Positions 33,682 to 43,900 of a stretch of 64,000 nt of DNA are shown in pieces. Within the stretch, counting starts at the first letter, position 1; each line of letters opens with the position of its first letter. The translations under genes were made by a program, and so were the position numbers. A model generated the notes under the pieces. That model was not told where the DNA came from. It did not search any database and saw nothing but the letters and a program-made list of their open reading frames with translations. Origin of the DNA: Bernardetia sp. ABR2-2B (lineage in GTDB: Bacteria > Bacteroidota > Bacteroidia > Cytophagales > Bernardetiaceae); the NCBI RefSeq assembly GCF_037126435.1, contig NZ_CP147020.1, positions 3,204,001-3,268,000 on the forward strand, read 5' to 3'.

Positions 33682-33837
33682 ATAACAATTATCAATTACG
33701 GATTACAAATTACGGATGTAGTTTAATTTATAATTCATAGTTTGAAAATCAGTATTGATTTAATTTTTATTCCTTCGTTTAGAAAAACTTTTCTGAATTT
33801 TATTTATTTCTTTTATCAAAAAAACTATTCATAGATT

Positions 33838-34095
33838 ATGCCTTTAATCAACGAACCAATCCACAGCTCAAGACAAGAGCGTCGCAAAAAATATTGTCGT
33901 TTCAAAAAATCAGGTATCAAGTATGTTGATTACAAAGATGCTGAGTTTTTGAAAAAATTCTTAAACGACCAAGGTAAAGTATTACCTCGTCGTATTACAG
34001 GTAACAGTCTCAAATTCCAACGTAAAGTAGCACAAGCTGTTAAACGTGCAAGACACTTAGGTCTATTGGCATTTGTTGATGACAACGGAAAATAA
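33838..34095 (+). CDS. rpsR: Ribosomal protein bS18
   Basis: 85 residues, full length. KKYCRFKKSGIKYVDYKD, DQGKVLPRRITGN and KFQRKVAQAVKRARHL are conserved bS18 segments. Binds bS6 on the small-subunit platform. Ends 54 bp before rplI. Only one CxxC-type cysteine is left, so no zinc ribbon. No ssb gene lies between, unlike the E. coli operon (priB-rpsR). Confidence 0.97.
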   Translation: MPLINEPIHSSRQERRKKYCRFKKSGIKYVDYKDAEFLKKFLNDQGKVLPRRITGNSLKFQRKVAQAVKRARHLGLLAFVDDNGK

Positions 34096-34149
34096 GCCTG
34101 CCTTCTTTCCTAATTTTATTTATTAAAACCTATAATTCAAAAATAGATT

Positions 34150-34593
34150 ATGGATATTATCTTAAAACAAGGCGTTAAAGGCTTAGGAGATAGAAACGAT
34201 ATCGTATCAGTAAAACCTGGTTATGCTCGTAACTATCTTATTCCACAAGGACTTGCTATGGTAGCGTCAGAATCAAACCGTAAATCGGTAGCTGAAACTG
34301 AGCGCCAACAAGCTCGTAAGCTTGCCAAACATAAAGAAGATGCTCAAACATTGGGCGACCAGTTAGCAGCCTTGACTTTAGAAATTCGTACTAAAGCAGG
34401 TGAGTCTGGCAAAATCTTCGGTGCAGTTACTCCTATTCAGATTGCAGAAGTTCTTAAAGAAAAAGGATTCGAAGTGGATCGTAGAAATATCACGATGCCA
34501 AACGAACTTAAAATGCTTGGAGAATACACAATCTCTGTTTATCTTCACAAAGAAGTACAACCAGAAATTCAATTAAACGTAATCGAAGAGTAA
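34150..34593 (+). CDS. rplI: Ribosomal protein bL9
   Basis: 147 residues. N-domain MDIILKQGVKGLGDRNDIV...YARNYLIPQGLA, long connecting helix, and C-domain KIFGAVTPIQIAEVL. Full-length bL9 of the large subunit L1-stalk region. Last gene of the cluster, followed by a strong terminator. Confidence 0.97.
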   Translation: MDIILKQGVKGLGDRNDIVSVKPGYARNYLIPQGLAMVASESNRKSVAETERQQARKLAKHKEDAQTLGDQLAALTLEIRTKAGESGKIFGAVTPIQIAEVLKEKGFEVDRRNITMPNELKMLGEYTISVYLHKEVQPEIQLNVIEE

Positions 34594-34620
34594 TCTATTC
34601 TCATTACTTTAATTAAAAGC

Positions 34621-34658
34621 AAAAATCCCTTTATTCTATTGAATGAAGGGATTTTTTT
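34621..34658. terminator. Terminator of the rpsF operon
   Basis: AAAAATCCCTTTATTC / GAATGAAGGGATTTTT with one bulge, 4-nt loop, followed by T. It is just before the convergent alkB stop. Confidence 0.9.
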
Positions 34659-34661
34659 GTT

Positions 34662-35750
34662 TTAACTCGCTTTTTCATAAACAGCCTCTTTCCAATGTTC
34701 TAAAATAGGATTCATTTTCTTAAACCACAGACGAGGAATAAGAGCCATCAAAATCATAGTAGGATAACCAGAAGGAAGTTGTGGACTTTCATCAAAATGC
34801 CTCAAAACTTGATATTCTCTAGTAGCAAATGCGTGATGGTCAGAATGGCGTTGAAGTTGGAACAAGATAAAATTACTTACTTTATGACTACTGTTCCACG
34901 AATGAAATGGATTTACTCTTTCATAACGATTAGGAGTAATTTCTTTTCTGACAATTCCATAATGTTCTACATAATTAACAGCTTCTAAAAGTGAAAAACC
35001 AATAATAGCTTGGCAAATCAAGAAAATAGGAATCTCCCAAGCGAAGCTACCTTTATGAACTGAAAAGTAAAGTGTAGAAATAACTACTCCCAAAATAGGT
35101 AAAGCTGTGTACCAAATCATTGCATTCTCACTACTTTTCTTTGATATATTTTTTCTTTCTAGTCTTTTGTTTTCTAGTTTCCAAGCATGTTTGTAGCTTT
35201 CTGTAACGCTTCTTATCCAAAAATTATAAAAGGATTCGTTTTTTTGTGATGTGGCTGCATCATGTGGTGTAGCTACCCAAACGTGGTGTCCTCGGTTATG
35301 TTCGATGAAAAAATGCATATAACCAACGGTAAAGAGCAAAACTTTGCTGAAAAATTGGTCTAGCTTATCTGTCTTATGTCCAAGTTCGTGTGCTACCGTA
35401 ATTCCTACACCTCCTGTTACCAATCCTAATGAGATAGTAAATCCAATCACTTCCCACCAAACAAGCGTATTAGAAATGATAATACTCATTGCCCAAGTCA
35501 AGATTCCGAGTTGAATGAAAACCCAAGAATAAAGCACAAACTTAAAAAATAGCTCTTGACTAAGTTCTTTTTCATCCTCTTTCTCAATATTTTCTGTATC
35601 TGTTCCGATATAATAATCTAAAAGTGGAATTGCACCAAAAACAAATAAAATGGTTAGGTAATTTCCTATTCCTCCCAAATTATACCCCAAAATAAGCATA
35701 AAGGGAAGCGAAAAAGCACTAAAGAAACCTAGTTTTTTGGAGAGTTGCAT
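34662..35750 (-). CDS. AlkB-type membrane alkane 1-monooxygenase
   Basis: 362 residues, about six membrane helices. Histidine boxes of the AlkB family: HELGHK, EHNRGHHV, NYVEHYG and LQRHSDHH; these bind the di-iron centre. Family enzymes hydroxylate terminal carbon of medium-chain alkanes using rubredoxin; no rubredoxin gene is nearby. The HYG motif and QRHSDHH box separate it from fatty acid desaturases. Substrate may be alkanes or other aliphatics in this organism. Confidence 0.9.
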   Translation of the reverse strand: MQLSKKLGFFSAFSLPFMLILGYNLGGIGNYLTILFVFGAIPLLDYYIGTDTENIEKEDEKELSQELFFKFVLYSWVFIQLGILTWAMSIIISNTLVWWEVIGFTISLGLVTGGVGITVAHELGHKTDKLDQFFSKVLLFTVGYMHFFIEHNRGHHVWVATPHDAATSQKNESFYNFWIRSVTESYKHAWKLENKRLERKNISKKSSENAMIWYTALPILGVVISTLYFSVHKGSFAWEIPIFLICQAIIGFSLLEAVNYVEHYGIVRKEITPNRYERVNPFHSWNSSHKVSNFILFQLQRHSDHHAFATREYQVLRHFDESPQLPSGYPTMILMALIPRLWFKKMNPILEHWKEAVYEKAS

Positions 35751-35840
35751 AGTTTTGTAACTTTATATAGTAATAATTGAACACTCTAAAATACAAAATA
35801 AATTTATAATTTACTACCTTAACTATTTCTTTTTTGAAGA

Positions 35841-35878
35841 TATAAAAAAAGACCACCACTTTCTAAATGATAGTCTTT
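35841..35878 (-). terminator. Terminator of the small lipoprotein gene
   Basis: On the minus strand AAAGACTATCATTT pairs with AAGTGGTGGTCTTT through 14 bp including G:T pairs, followed by a T-rich run. Confidence 0.7.
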
Positions 35879-35925
35879 AATTATTTGTTATGAAAATAGC
35901 TTTTTTAACTAGCTATTTATATGTT

Positions 35926-36186
35926 TTACATTCCGTCAGTAGCTTCCTCAACAGCAGCTTCAGTAGAATCCATAGCAGCTTCCATTCCTGCAGCAGTAGA
36001 ATCAACAGTAGCTTCCATCATATTAGAAGCGTCATCAACAGTTTCGTCGATAAGAGTTTCGTCAATTTCGATTACAGTAGTATCAGCAGCAGCTTCATCA
36101 CTTGATTTTGTACCACCACAAGCAGTAAAAGCCAAAGTAGAAAAAGCTACAAGAGAAGCAAAAGCAAGAGTTTTAATAGTTTTCAT
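35926..36186 (-). CDS. Small acidic lipoprotein
   Basis: 86 residues. Signal peptide and lipobox FTAC24 followed by a low-complexity acidic region (DEAAADTTVIEID; DSTEAAVEEATDG) rich in Asp, Glu, Ala and Met. Likely a cell-envelope lipoprotein of unknown function; the Met-rich SNMMEATVDSTAAGMEAAMD segment repeats an M-E-A motif. A 15-bp palindrome GTTCTTTTAAAGAAC lies at 36211 in its leader. Confidence 0.65.
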   Translation of the reverse strand: MKTIKTLAFASLVAFSTLAFTACGGTKSSDEAAADTTVIEIDETLIDETVDDASNMMEATVDSTAAGMEAAMDSTEAAVEEATDGM

Positions 36187-36419
36187 GTTTTTTTTGTTTA
36201 ATAAAGAGTCGTTCTTTTAAAGAACTAAAAGAGTTAGTAAGTTTTAAGTTGTGAAAGAAGTAGTACACCTTGCATAACTTCCAACAATTAAAGGCACAAA
36301 ATAATACTTAAAAAATCAGAAAAGCAAAGATTAATTAAAATTAATTTTGTTTTTTTGAAACGTGAATAAATATGCGTTCTGCATTATGAAAATTTTATCT
36401 ATAAGTTTATAAAAAATCT

Positions 36420-38801
36420 ATGAAAAGTATAATAAATAAAAAAAATAGTTTAAATAACTTCTTCATTTACAAGAATTTATTTTTCCTCCTGCTGCTTTCC
36501 ACTATTTATTTTACTCTCTTGTATCAAAACGTACTATTTGCACAGAATGAAAATAATATAGCTCTAGGCGAATGGCGTACACATCTTACTTATTTTGATG
36601 CACAAACAGTAGCTACAAGTCAAGAAAAAGTTTATGTGGCTTCGCAAAATGGCTTATTCTTTTATGATAAAGAGTTTTCTAGCCTTGAAGTCATTTCAAG
36701 AATAGATGGACTTTCAGATATTGGAATCGCTTACTTACAATATTTACCCAATATAGAACAACTACTGATTGCTTATAAAAATGGTAATATAGATTTTCTC
36801 TCAGATGATGAAATCAAGAATTTTCCTGTTTTTTTTGAAGATGCAGCTATTTTAGACAAACAAATCTATCATATCTACTATCTTCAAAATGTTGTTTGGA
36901 TAAGTACGAATGTTGGTATTTTAGAAATTGACGTAGAAAACCCTACAAACAAACGCATCAGAAATTCGTATCAAAACTTAGGAGAAAATGGTGAAACAAT
37001 CAAAATATTTGCAACTACTATTCAAGACAATATTATTTATGCAGCTACTGAAAAAGGGGTACGTTATATTTCACTCAATTCTTCAGTCAATAAAAATGAT
37101 TTTAGAAACTGGCAAACTATCTCTTCTACACAAAACAAAGTAGTAGAATCTATTGGTTCTGGTAGTGCAACAGTTCTTTTCTCCATCCAAAATGAAGGTG
37201 TTTTTAGTTATAATGGCACAAATAGTAATCAAATTTCCCAAATCCCTATTTCATCTGTGTATGATATAAGTGAAGATAAAACAAATTTAACACGTCTTTT
37301 TTTATCATCTGAAACAGGAATGTATCAAATAGAAAGCTCTGCGTCTTCTTTTCAAGTAAATAAGATAGAAAATGAGTTGATAAAAGCTCCTCGTCAAGCT
37401 ATTTCTGAAAATGGTAATCTTTGGATAGCAGATAATAGAACAGGATTACTTACAAATAATAGCACAAATAATGAGTTTGTTTCTCTTTTTCCTTCTGGAA
37501 CATACAGTCAAAACACGTGGGGATTTATACAAGCACAAGGTAAAATTATTGCTTTTTCGGGAGGTTATACAGAACCATTCAGACCACTTAACAGAACGAC
37601 AGGCTTTTATGTTTTTGAGAATGGAGAATGGACAAATTATAATGCTGAAAACAAGGATATTACGAGCAAACTGATTCCGAATGTCAGAGATTTGGTGGGA
37701 GCAACCTATTCAGAAACAGAAAACAGAATTTATTTTGCTTCTCTTCAAGATGGTATTTTGGTTTGGAATTTAGCTGATGATACTTTTTCAGTTTTAGATT
37801 CTACTAATTCTCCTTTGCCTCACAACCGAGTAATTGATGTAGAAAGTGATAATTTGGGCAATCTTTGGATAGCTATGTCTGGGAGTAATTTGATAGAGGA
37901 TGCTTATCTTAGAAAAAAACCAAATGACGATGCTTTTTCTGCTTGGAAAGGATTTAGATTTAATCAAACCCGAACTACTTTTCCACTTTCTTTAGAAATT
38001 GATGAAAACAACACTATTTGGGCAAGACTTAGTCGTTTCGTACAAGGAGGAATTTTGGTCTTTAATGAGGAAGGACAAAACAAAATTTTGATAGAATCTG
38101 TAAATGCAGGAAATTTAGCTTCTAATAACGTAACAGCTCTCAAATCTGATAAAAATGGTGTGATTTGGATAGGAACACCAGCCGAAACGAGTGCCAGTGT
38201 ACGTACTTTTTCTGATATTTTTGGATTGTTTCAGTCTCAAGATTTGAATGCTAGAGATGTTTTTTTTGAGTCTAGGCAGTTATTAAGAGATGAAACCATT
38301 ACCAATATTTCACTAGATGGAGGGAATAGAAAGTGGTTTGGGACTAGAAATGGTGCGTGGCTTTTTGCAGAAGATGCTTCTAAGCAGTTTTTACATTTCA
38401 CAGTAGAAAACAGTCCTCTTTTTAGTAATGAAATTTTGGATATTGAGGTGCAAGACGAAACTGGCGAAGTATTTATTGCAACTCCAAATGGAATTATTTC
38501 TTATCGTGGAACATCAACAGCAGCCAAAATAGATTTCTCCAATATAAAAATATTTCCTAATCCTGTAAGACCAGAGTTTAATGGTGTAGTGGCTATTGAA
38601 GGACTTACCCAAGATGCAAACGTCAAGATTACTGATATAAGTGGAAGGTTAGTTTATGAAACTAATTCTTTTGGAGGCACAGCTACTTGGAATGGAACAG
38701 ATTATAATAACGTAAAGTCTAAAAGTGGAGTATATTTGGTCTATGTTTCTAGGCAAGATGGAAGTGAAGGTTTTGTGGGCAAAATTATTTTTGTAGAATA
38801 A
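36420..38801 (+). CDS. porZ: T9SS component PorZ-like protein
   Basis: 793 residues. Signal region (about 20-42, ending VLFAQ), then a large beta-propeller domain with PorZ-like ALGEWRTHLTYFDAQTVA start and repeated VYVASQNGLFFYD-type blades (to ~700), then a C-terminal type IX sorting domain (from ~711: IFPNPVRPEF, KITDISGRLVYE, WNGTD, KIIFVE). PorZ delivers A-LPS in the T9SS attachment complex of Porphyromonas; here the A-LPS role is inferred. Surface-located. A T9SS cargo lies at 40994. Confidence 0.82.
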   Translation: MKSIINKKNSLNNFFIYKNLFFLLLLSTIYFTLLYQNVLFAQNENNIALGEWRTHLTYFDAQTVATSQEKVYVASQNGLFFYDKEFSSLEVISRIDGLSDIGIAYLQYLPNIEQLLIAYKNGNIDFLSDDEIKNFPVFFEDAAILDKQIYHIYYLQNVVWISTNVGILEIDVENPTNKRIRNSYQNLGENGETIKIFATTIQDNIIYAATEKGVRYISLNSSVNKNDFRNWQTISSTQNKVVESIGSGSATVLFSIQNEGVFSYNGTNSNQISQIPISSVYDISEDKTNLTRLFLSSETGMYQIESSASSFQVNKIENELIKAPRQAISENGNLWIADNRTGLLTNNSTNNEFVSLFPSGTYSQNTWGFIQAQGKIIAFSGGYTEPFRPLNRTTGFYVFENGEWTNYNAENKDITSKLIPNVRDLVGATYSETENRIYFASLQDGILVWNLADDTFSVLDSTNSPLPHNRVIDVESDNLGNLWIAMSGSNLIEDAYLRKKPNDDAFSAWKGFRFNQTRTTFPLSLEIDENNTIWARLSRFVQGGILVFNEEGQNKILIESVNAGNLASNNVTALKSDKNGVIWIGTPAETSASVRTFSDIFGLFQSQDLNARDVFFESRQLLRDETITNISLDGGNRKWFGTRNGAWLFAEDASKQFLHFTVENSPLFSNEILDIEVQDETGEVFIATPNGIISYRGTSTAAKIDFSNIKIFPNPVRPEFNGVVAIEGLTQDANVKITDISGRLVYETNSFGGTATWNGTDYNNVKSKSGVYLVYVSRQDGSEGFVGKIIFVE

Positions 38802-39010
38802 AGCAGCATTTTTTGAGCTTTGAGCGTATAGACAAAAATGAAATAATGTATATTTACATTCTTTTAAGAATTTTGATTTATGTATAATCACTGATATATT
38901 GATTTTTGCGCTAGTTTTTGTAGCTATTATTGTAGCTTTTTCAATTTACATTCACAAAAAACAGTTAATTAATATATCTTATTCTCTTACTTATTTTAAT
39001 AAAAAAATCT

Positions 39011-39508
39011 ATGAAATTTAATTGGAAAAATACAGCACTTTTAATTACACTTTTAGCTTTTACATTCTCGTTGTGGTCTTGTCAAGGTGATGATGAAGTA
39101 AACCCTGAAGCTGTGATTTCTGCACTTATTGACGGGCAACCGTGGAACGCATCATCACTTTCTTCTGGAATCAAAACAGGAGATAATATTTCTCTGACGG
39201 CAGCAAGTGGTAATGGAAGAACACTTGTTATTTCCTTCAAAGCAGAGGTCGGAACACAACCATTAAATGCTTCTGTTGATAGTAGTGGTGTAAATATTGT
39301 TCCTTCGGTGTTATATCGTACACTTCCAATTGGTGGTAGTACATTTATTTCGAATACTTGTGCTTCAAACGAAGGTAGTCAAATTGTTATTACAAATATT
39401 GATACTACTAATAAGACAGTTAGTGGTACTTTTAAGACAAAGTCTTGTTCTTTAAACTCCTCAGTAGAAATAACACAGGGAGTCATCAACAATGCTAAAT
39501 ACAACTAG
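39011..39508 (+). CDS. DUF6252-like lipoprotein
   Basis: 165 residues. Signal with LWSC24. IDGQPWNAS and FISNTC segments and the beta-rich body resemble the DUF6252 family of Bacteroidota lipoproteins. Envelope location; function unknown. It is followed by a hairpin at 39532 and convergent with the ATP-grasp gene. Confidence 0.65.
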   Translation: MKFNWKNTALLITLLAFTFSLWSCQGDDEVNPEAVISALIDGQPWNASSLSSGIKTGDNISLTAASGNGRTLVISFKAEVGTQPLNASVDSSGVNIVPSVLYRTLPIGGSTFISNTCASNEGSQIVITNIDTTNKTVSGTFKTKSCSLNSSVEITQGVINNAKYN

Positions 39509-39531
39509 GTTCTTTTTCGCTAGTGCAGAAT

Positions 39532-39573
39532 AAACACCATCTTTTTCATTCTTTGAAGAGGGTGGTTTTTTTA
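39532..39573. terminator. Imperfect terminator hairpin
   Basis: AAACACCATC...GGGTGGTTT arms with mismatches and TTTTTTT at the end. Between two convergent genes. Confidence 0.55.
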
Positions 39574-40767
39574 TTTCATTTCAAAAGTAACCTTCAGCTT
39601 TACTTCCTCCAATAAAGATTTGATTTTTTGTTGGTTTGTTCCTTTTATTACTATATGTCCTACACTTTGTCCTGTGCCTTCTCGTTTCTTGATTTCTGAA
39701 CCTTCTTTCACAGAAAGTGTGAATTCTTGTAATTCTTTTATAGATTTAATAAACTCTTTTCCTTTAATAGACTTCAAAGTTCCTGCTGAGGGATGAAACA
39801 TACGCAAACCACTATAAAAATGAGTTTTGATTTCGCTCATATTTATTTTATTTCCTAAAAAGCAATCTAACCAAATCTGCCAAAAATCTTTTTGATAAGA
39901 GAGTTTCAGAAGTTCCATAATATATCCTCCTGGTGGGCGAAGAGCCATTTCTCCGAAAACTAAATTAATTTCTTTAGTATTATTATTTTCTGTATCTAAA
40001 TTTTGAATAAAGACTTCTGTATGTGTAATTCCATTTTTTGCTCCTAAAGCTGCAATTATTTTTTCATTAAACTCAAAAATCTTGTACTGAATTTTTGATG
40101 AAAAACTAGCAGGAACAAGATTGGCAAACTTAGGCTCTGTGTATTCTGTAATATTTTGAAAAAGCACTTTTCCATTTTGCACGACTGCTTCAACACTACA
40201 TTCAACTCCTTCTACAAAGCTTTCTGCCATATATCCTTTTCTCAAAAATTTAGGTATTTCTTCTTCTGTCTTAACAATAAAAGCTCCTCTGCTTCCTGAA
40301 CCTGTACAGGTTTTGAAAGCTATAGGCAAACCAAGTTTATCAAGAAGTTCTTGTTTAGAAATTTTATTGTTTCCCTCTTCATTTTCTAAAAATTCTGCAC
40401 AAGGAATTGAAGCATTTTTGACTGCTCTTTTCATAGTAGGTTTGTGTGTACAAGATAGGGCAGTTTGAGTGGAAATATGATGATTCAAATTTAGTGTATC
40501 ACTTATCCAAGCAGCAGGAAGTACAGATTTTTCAGTTGGTGCAAGAATAGCAATTGGATTAGTTTCTTTTTTTAATAAATCTTCAACAAAACACTCCCAT
40601 TCTTGTTTATACCATGTAAAAGAAACTTGTTCTAAGGTATCAGCCTTGTGATTTTTTATTTTTTTATCGTGTAACAATATTACACGTAAACTATTGCTTT
40701 TAGCTATCTCAACAGCATCAGAACGGTTTCCTACTATCCAAACAGTATCCAAATTATTATTTTTCAA
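39571..40767 (-). CDS. ATP-grasp ligase of unknown substrate
   Basis: 398 residues. N-terminal Rossmann-like pre-ATP domain (VWIVGNRSDAVEIAKSN; APTEKSVLPAA), ATP-grasp central part with KPTMKRAVKNASIPCAEFL, LPIAFKTCTGSGSRGAF (glycine loop and Lys), MAESFVEGVECSVEAVV and metal residues in EMALRPPGGYIMEL. Resembles carbamoyl-phosphate/biotin-carboxylase type and amino-acid ligases such as those making dipeptides or ligating amines. No carrier or precursor gene nearby. Substrate cannot be read. Confidence 0.75.
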   Translation of the reverse strand: MKNNNLDTVWIVGNRSDAVEIAKSNSLRVILLHDKKIKNHKADTLEQVSFTWYKQEWECFVEDLLKKETNPIAILAPTEKSVLPAAWISDTLNLNHHISTQTALSCTHKPTMKRAVKNASIPCAEFLENEEGNNKISKQELLDKLGLPIAFKTCTGSGSRGAFIVKTEEEIPKFLRKGYMAESFVEGVECSVEAVVQNGKVLFQNITEYTEPKFANLVPASFSSKIQYKIFEFNEKIIAALGAKNGITHTEVFIQNLDTENNNTKEINLVFGEMALRPPGGYIMELLKLSYQKDFWQIWLDCFLGNKINMSEIKTHFYSGLRMFHPSAGTLKSIKGKEFIKSIKELQEFTLSVKEGSEIKKREGTGQSVGHIVIKGTNQQKIKSLLEEVKLKVTFEMK

Positions 40768-40993
40768 AATACAGGGGCAATTTTAGTTAAATATTTTTAT
40801 TTCAAAAACTAAATCTAAGTGATTAAAAGGAATTTATCCAAAAAATAGAATCAATATCGAAAAATTAATTAATAATTAAACATACAATTCTATTTAGTCA
40901 CTCTATCAACTATTAACTTTACAAAACTAATGTTTTTTTTAAGTGTTGATAATCAGAAACCTAACTCATTTCATTTTTTAAACTTATGCAATC

Positions 40994-43900
40994 ATGAAGC
41001 AATTATTACTTTTTTTTCTATTCATTATATCAACTACTTATTCCTTTGGACAAAATTTAGTTACTTACGATTTTACAGCAGAGCCAGGTAATCAGCCTTC
41101 TACCTCTCCTTCTACTACAGCTACTAATATGATAGCTAGTGCTATTAACAGAGGTAGTGGTATAACAGCAACGGCAGCATTAAATACAATTAGTTCAGAT
41201 GATTGGGCAACAGGTGCAGTAGATTTGAATGACTATTATGAACTTACACTTATTCCACTAGGAGGTTTTAAGTTAGATTTAGACAATATAAATTTTAGAG
41301 AAAGACGATCTGGAACAGGTATTCGTGATTTTGAAATAAGAACTAGTTTGGATGGTTATGCTGCTTCATATTTTGCTACAAATGTACCTGATAATACCAG
41401 TCAACGTAATCATACCTTTACTTTTCCTGCTGCATTTTCAAATGTTACTTCATCCATCACTATTCGTATCTATGGATACAATGCTGAAGGTACAGGAGGT
41501 ACTTGGCAATTAAGAAACAATACCACAACGAATAATTTTTCTATAACAGGGTCAGTTATTTCAACAGCTCCAGCAGATATTTCATTAATTTTTGACGATA
41601 CAGGAGATGCAAATATAGCACGAGAAAGTAATGACAATGTAATTTTCAGAGCTTTTGCACAAGTGGCTGATGCTGATGCAACACTCAATCAAGTAACATT
41701 AAGAACTACAGGAAGTTATTCTAATACTGATATAAAAGCGAATGGCTTTAAATTATGGTATTCTACTGACAACTTTTTAGATGCAGGAGATACACAGCTT
41801 TCTGCTACTGGCTCAGTGTCAGGAAGTGGCGAAACCATAGCTTTTACAGGACTTTCACAACTACTCCCTACCTCTAGTTTTAATTTTCTTTTTATAACTG
41901 TAGATATTGATGCTGGTGCAATTATAAATAATACAATACAAATAGGTAACACCACAATAGCAGATTTTACTTTTGCAGCACCTAGCACTAAAACAGGAAC
42001 AGCAAACTCAGGTAACTTGCACACGATTGTAGGGTTAAATACTGGAACAATTAGTAATACCTCTCTTTGTGTAACATCTACACAAGGTGAATCTATTGAT
42101 GTTCCCTTTACTTATTCTCCAACAGGAATTTATACAGGAACTTTCATAGCACAACTTTCTGATGCTGCTGGTAGTTTTGTCTTTCCTAGTTCTATTGGGT
42201 CGGTAATATCAGACAATACAGGTAATCAAACTATTTCAGCAACTATTCCTGCCGGTACTCCACAAGGTTCTAATTATCGCATTCGTGTGGTAAGTTCTGT
42301 CCCAAATGTAGAAGGAGCAGACAATGGTGCAGATATTACAGTTGATTTACTTACTGTTTCTATTGCTCCAACAACGACACAAAATTTATCAGAATTTCAG
42401 AATGGAGATCCACTTACAGCAAATGAATCTCATCCTATTCAATCAAGGAGGTGGAAGTATTCTACTGTTTCTGGAGGACCTTATACTAATTTTTTAGGTG
42501 GTGATCCTACACAAAGACCTTACTTTGAAACGGCAGGAACATATTATATGGTAGTAGAAACATTATTTGATTGTGGGAAATCTGTCATTTCAAATGAGGT
42601 TCAGATAAATGTAGCAAATTTTGTAGGTACACGTCTTTTTCCTGGAGATATGGCAATTGTAGGCTGGGATGCAGTTGTGGGAGGGGCAAGAGATGAATAT
42701 GCAATTACTAATTTAGTTCCATTAGAGCAGGGTACGAAATTTTTAATAACAAATGCTACTTATGAAAATGGTTCAGCAGCTAATACAAGAGATAATGTAT
42801 GGCAAAATGGTTTAGAAAACGTAGAGTTTACTTATAATGGTGTAGCAGATTTGCCAGCAGGCTCAATCATTAGTTTCGAATTGAGTGGACTGACAGGAGA
42901 TGATGCAGATAATATACGTATAAATGGAGTAAATGCAGGAGCTGATATTACTTCAGTAGTTGGAAGTGCTGGTGCAAATCCAAATATTAGTTCAGCATCA
43001 CCAGACCAAATGTATATTATGCAAGGTAGCTTTAATAGTACAGGAACTGACTTTGATGGTTATGTGCTTTTTGGAATGACTAACAATGCAGACTGGGTAG
43101 ACTTTGTAGTCAATGTGTCTAGTGCTCGTACATCAAGGTTACATCCTCATATTCGTTGTATCAATACTTCACACCCAACAGGAGAAGTCGGTTCTTATTT
43201 TGACATTTCAAACCCTGCTCTTCGTAATGCTGACCAAAGAACCATTTTAGGGAATATTATTAATATGAGTAATTGGGTAAATTTACCTAATAACGCAGAT
43301 GTTCTTCCTGCTGCTGTTCATACAAACTCTTTTACAGTTACAAGTCCAACTATAAAAACAAATTGGATAGGAGATGAAGATGAAAACTGGTTTGATTGCT
43401 CAAACTGGAGTTCGCTATATGTGCCAGATAGATATACAAATGTAGAGTTTACCACTACTGCTCTAGGAGATTCACGTATCAATGAAAGTGCTGATTTTTC
43501 AGATGAATATGAAGATATTGCAGAGGTGAAAAATATTATCTTAGAAAACAGGGTTTTACAACTTATTGATGACCGTGCTGCTCGCTTAGATGTCTATGAA
43601 AATCTTACTATTCAAGGTACAGGTTATTTAGATATGGATGATGACCTTGGTTTTATTCTTGATGGAACAATAAATATTAGAGGAAACTGGATAAATAATA
43701 TAGGTACTGCTGCTTTTGAAGAAGGAGAAGGATTAGTTGTTTTTGAAGGTGGAAATAATCAAAGTATTACAACTGTAGGTGGAGAAGAGAGTTTTTATGA
43801 TGTAACTCTAAACTGTGGTAGAGATCTGACTATCAATAATGAAACAATAATAAAAAGAGAGTTTTTATTTCAATCAGGAAATGTACTTGCAGCTACTTCA

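Noticed and set aside
35921-36220. Frames on the + strand rich in Ser/Ala across 35890-36220
   Set aside because: They are shadows of the acidic low-complexity lipoprotein on the minus strand, which has a clear lipobox and terminator.
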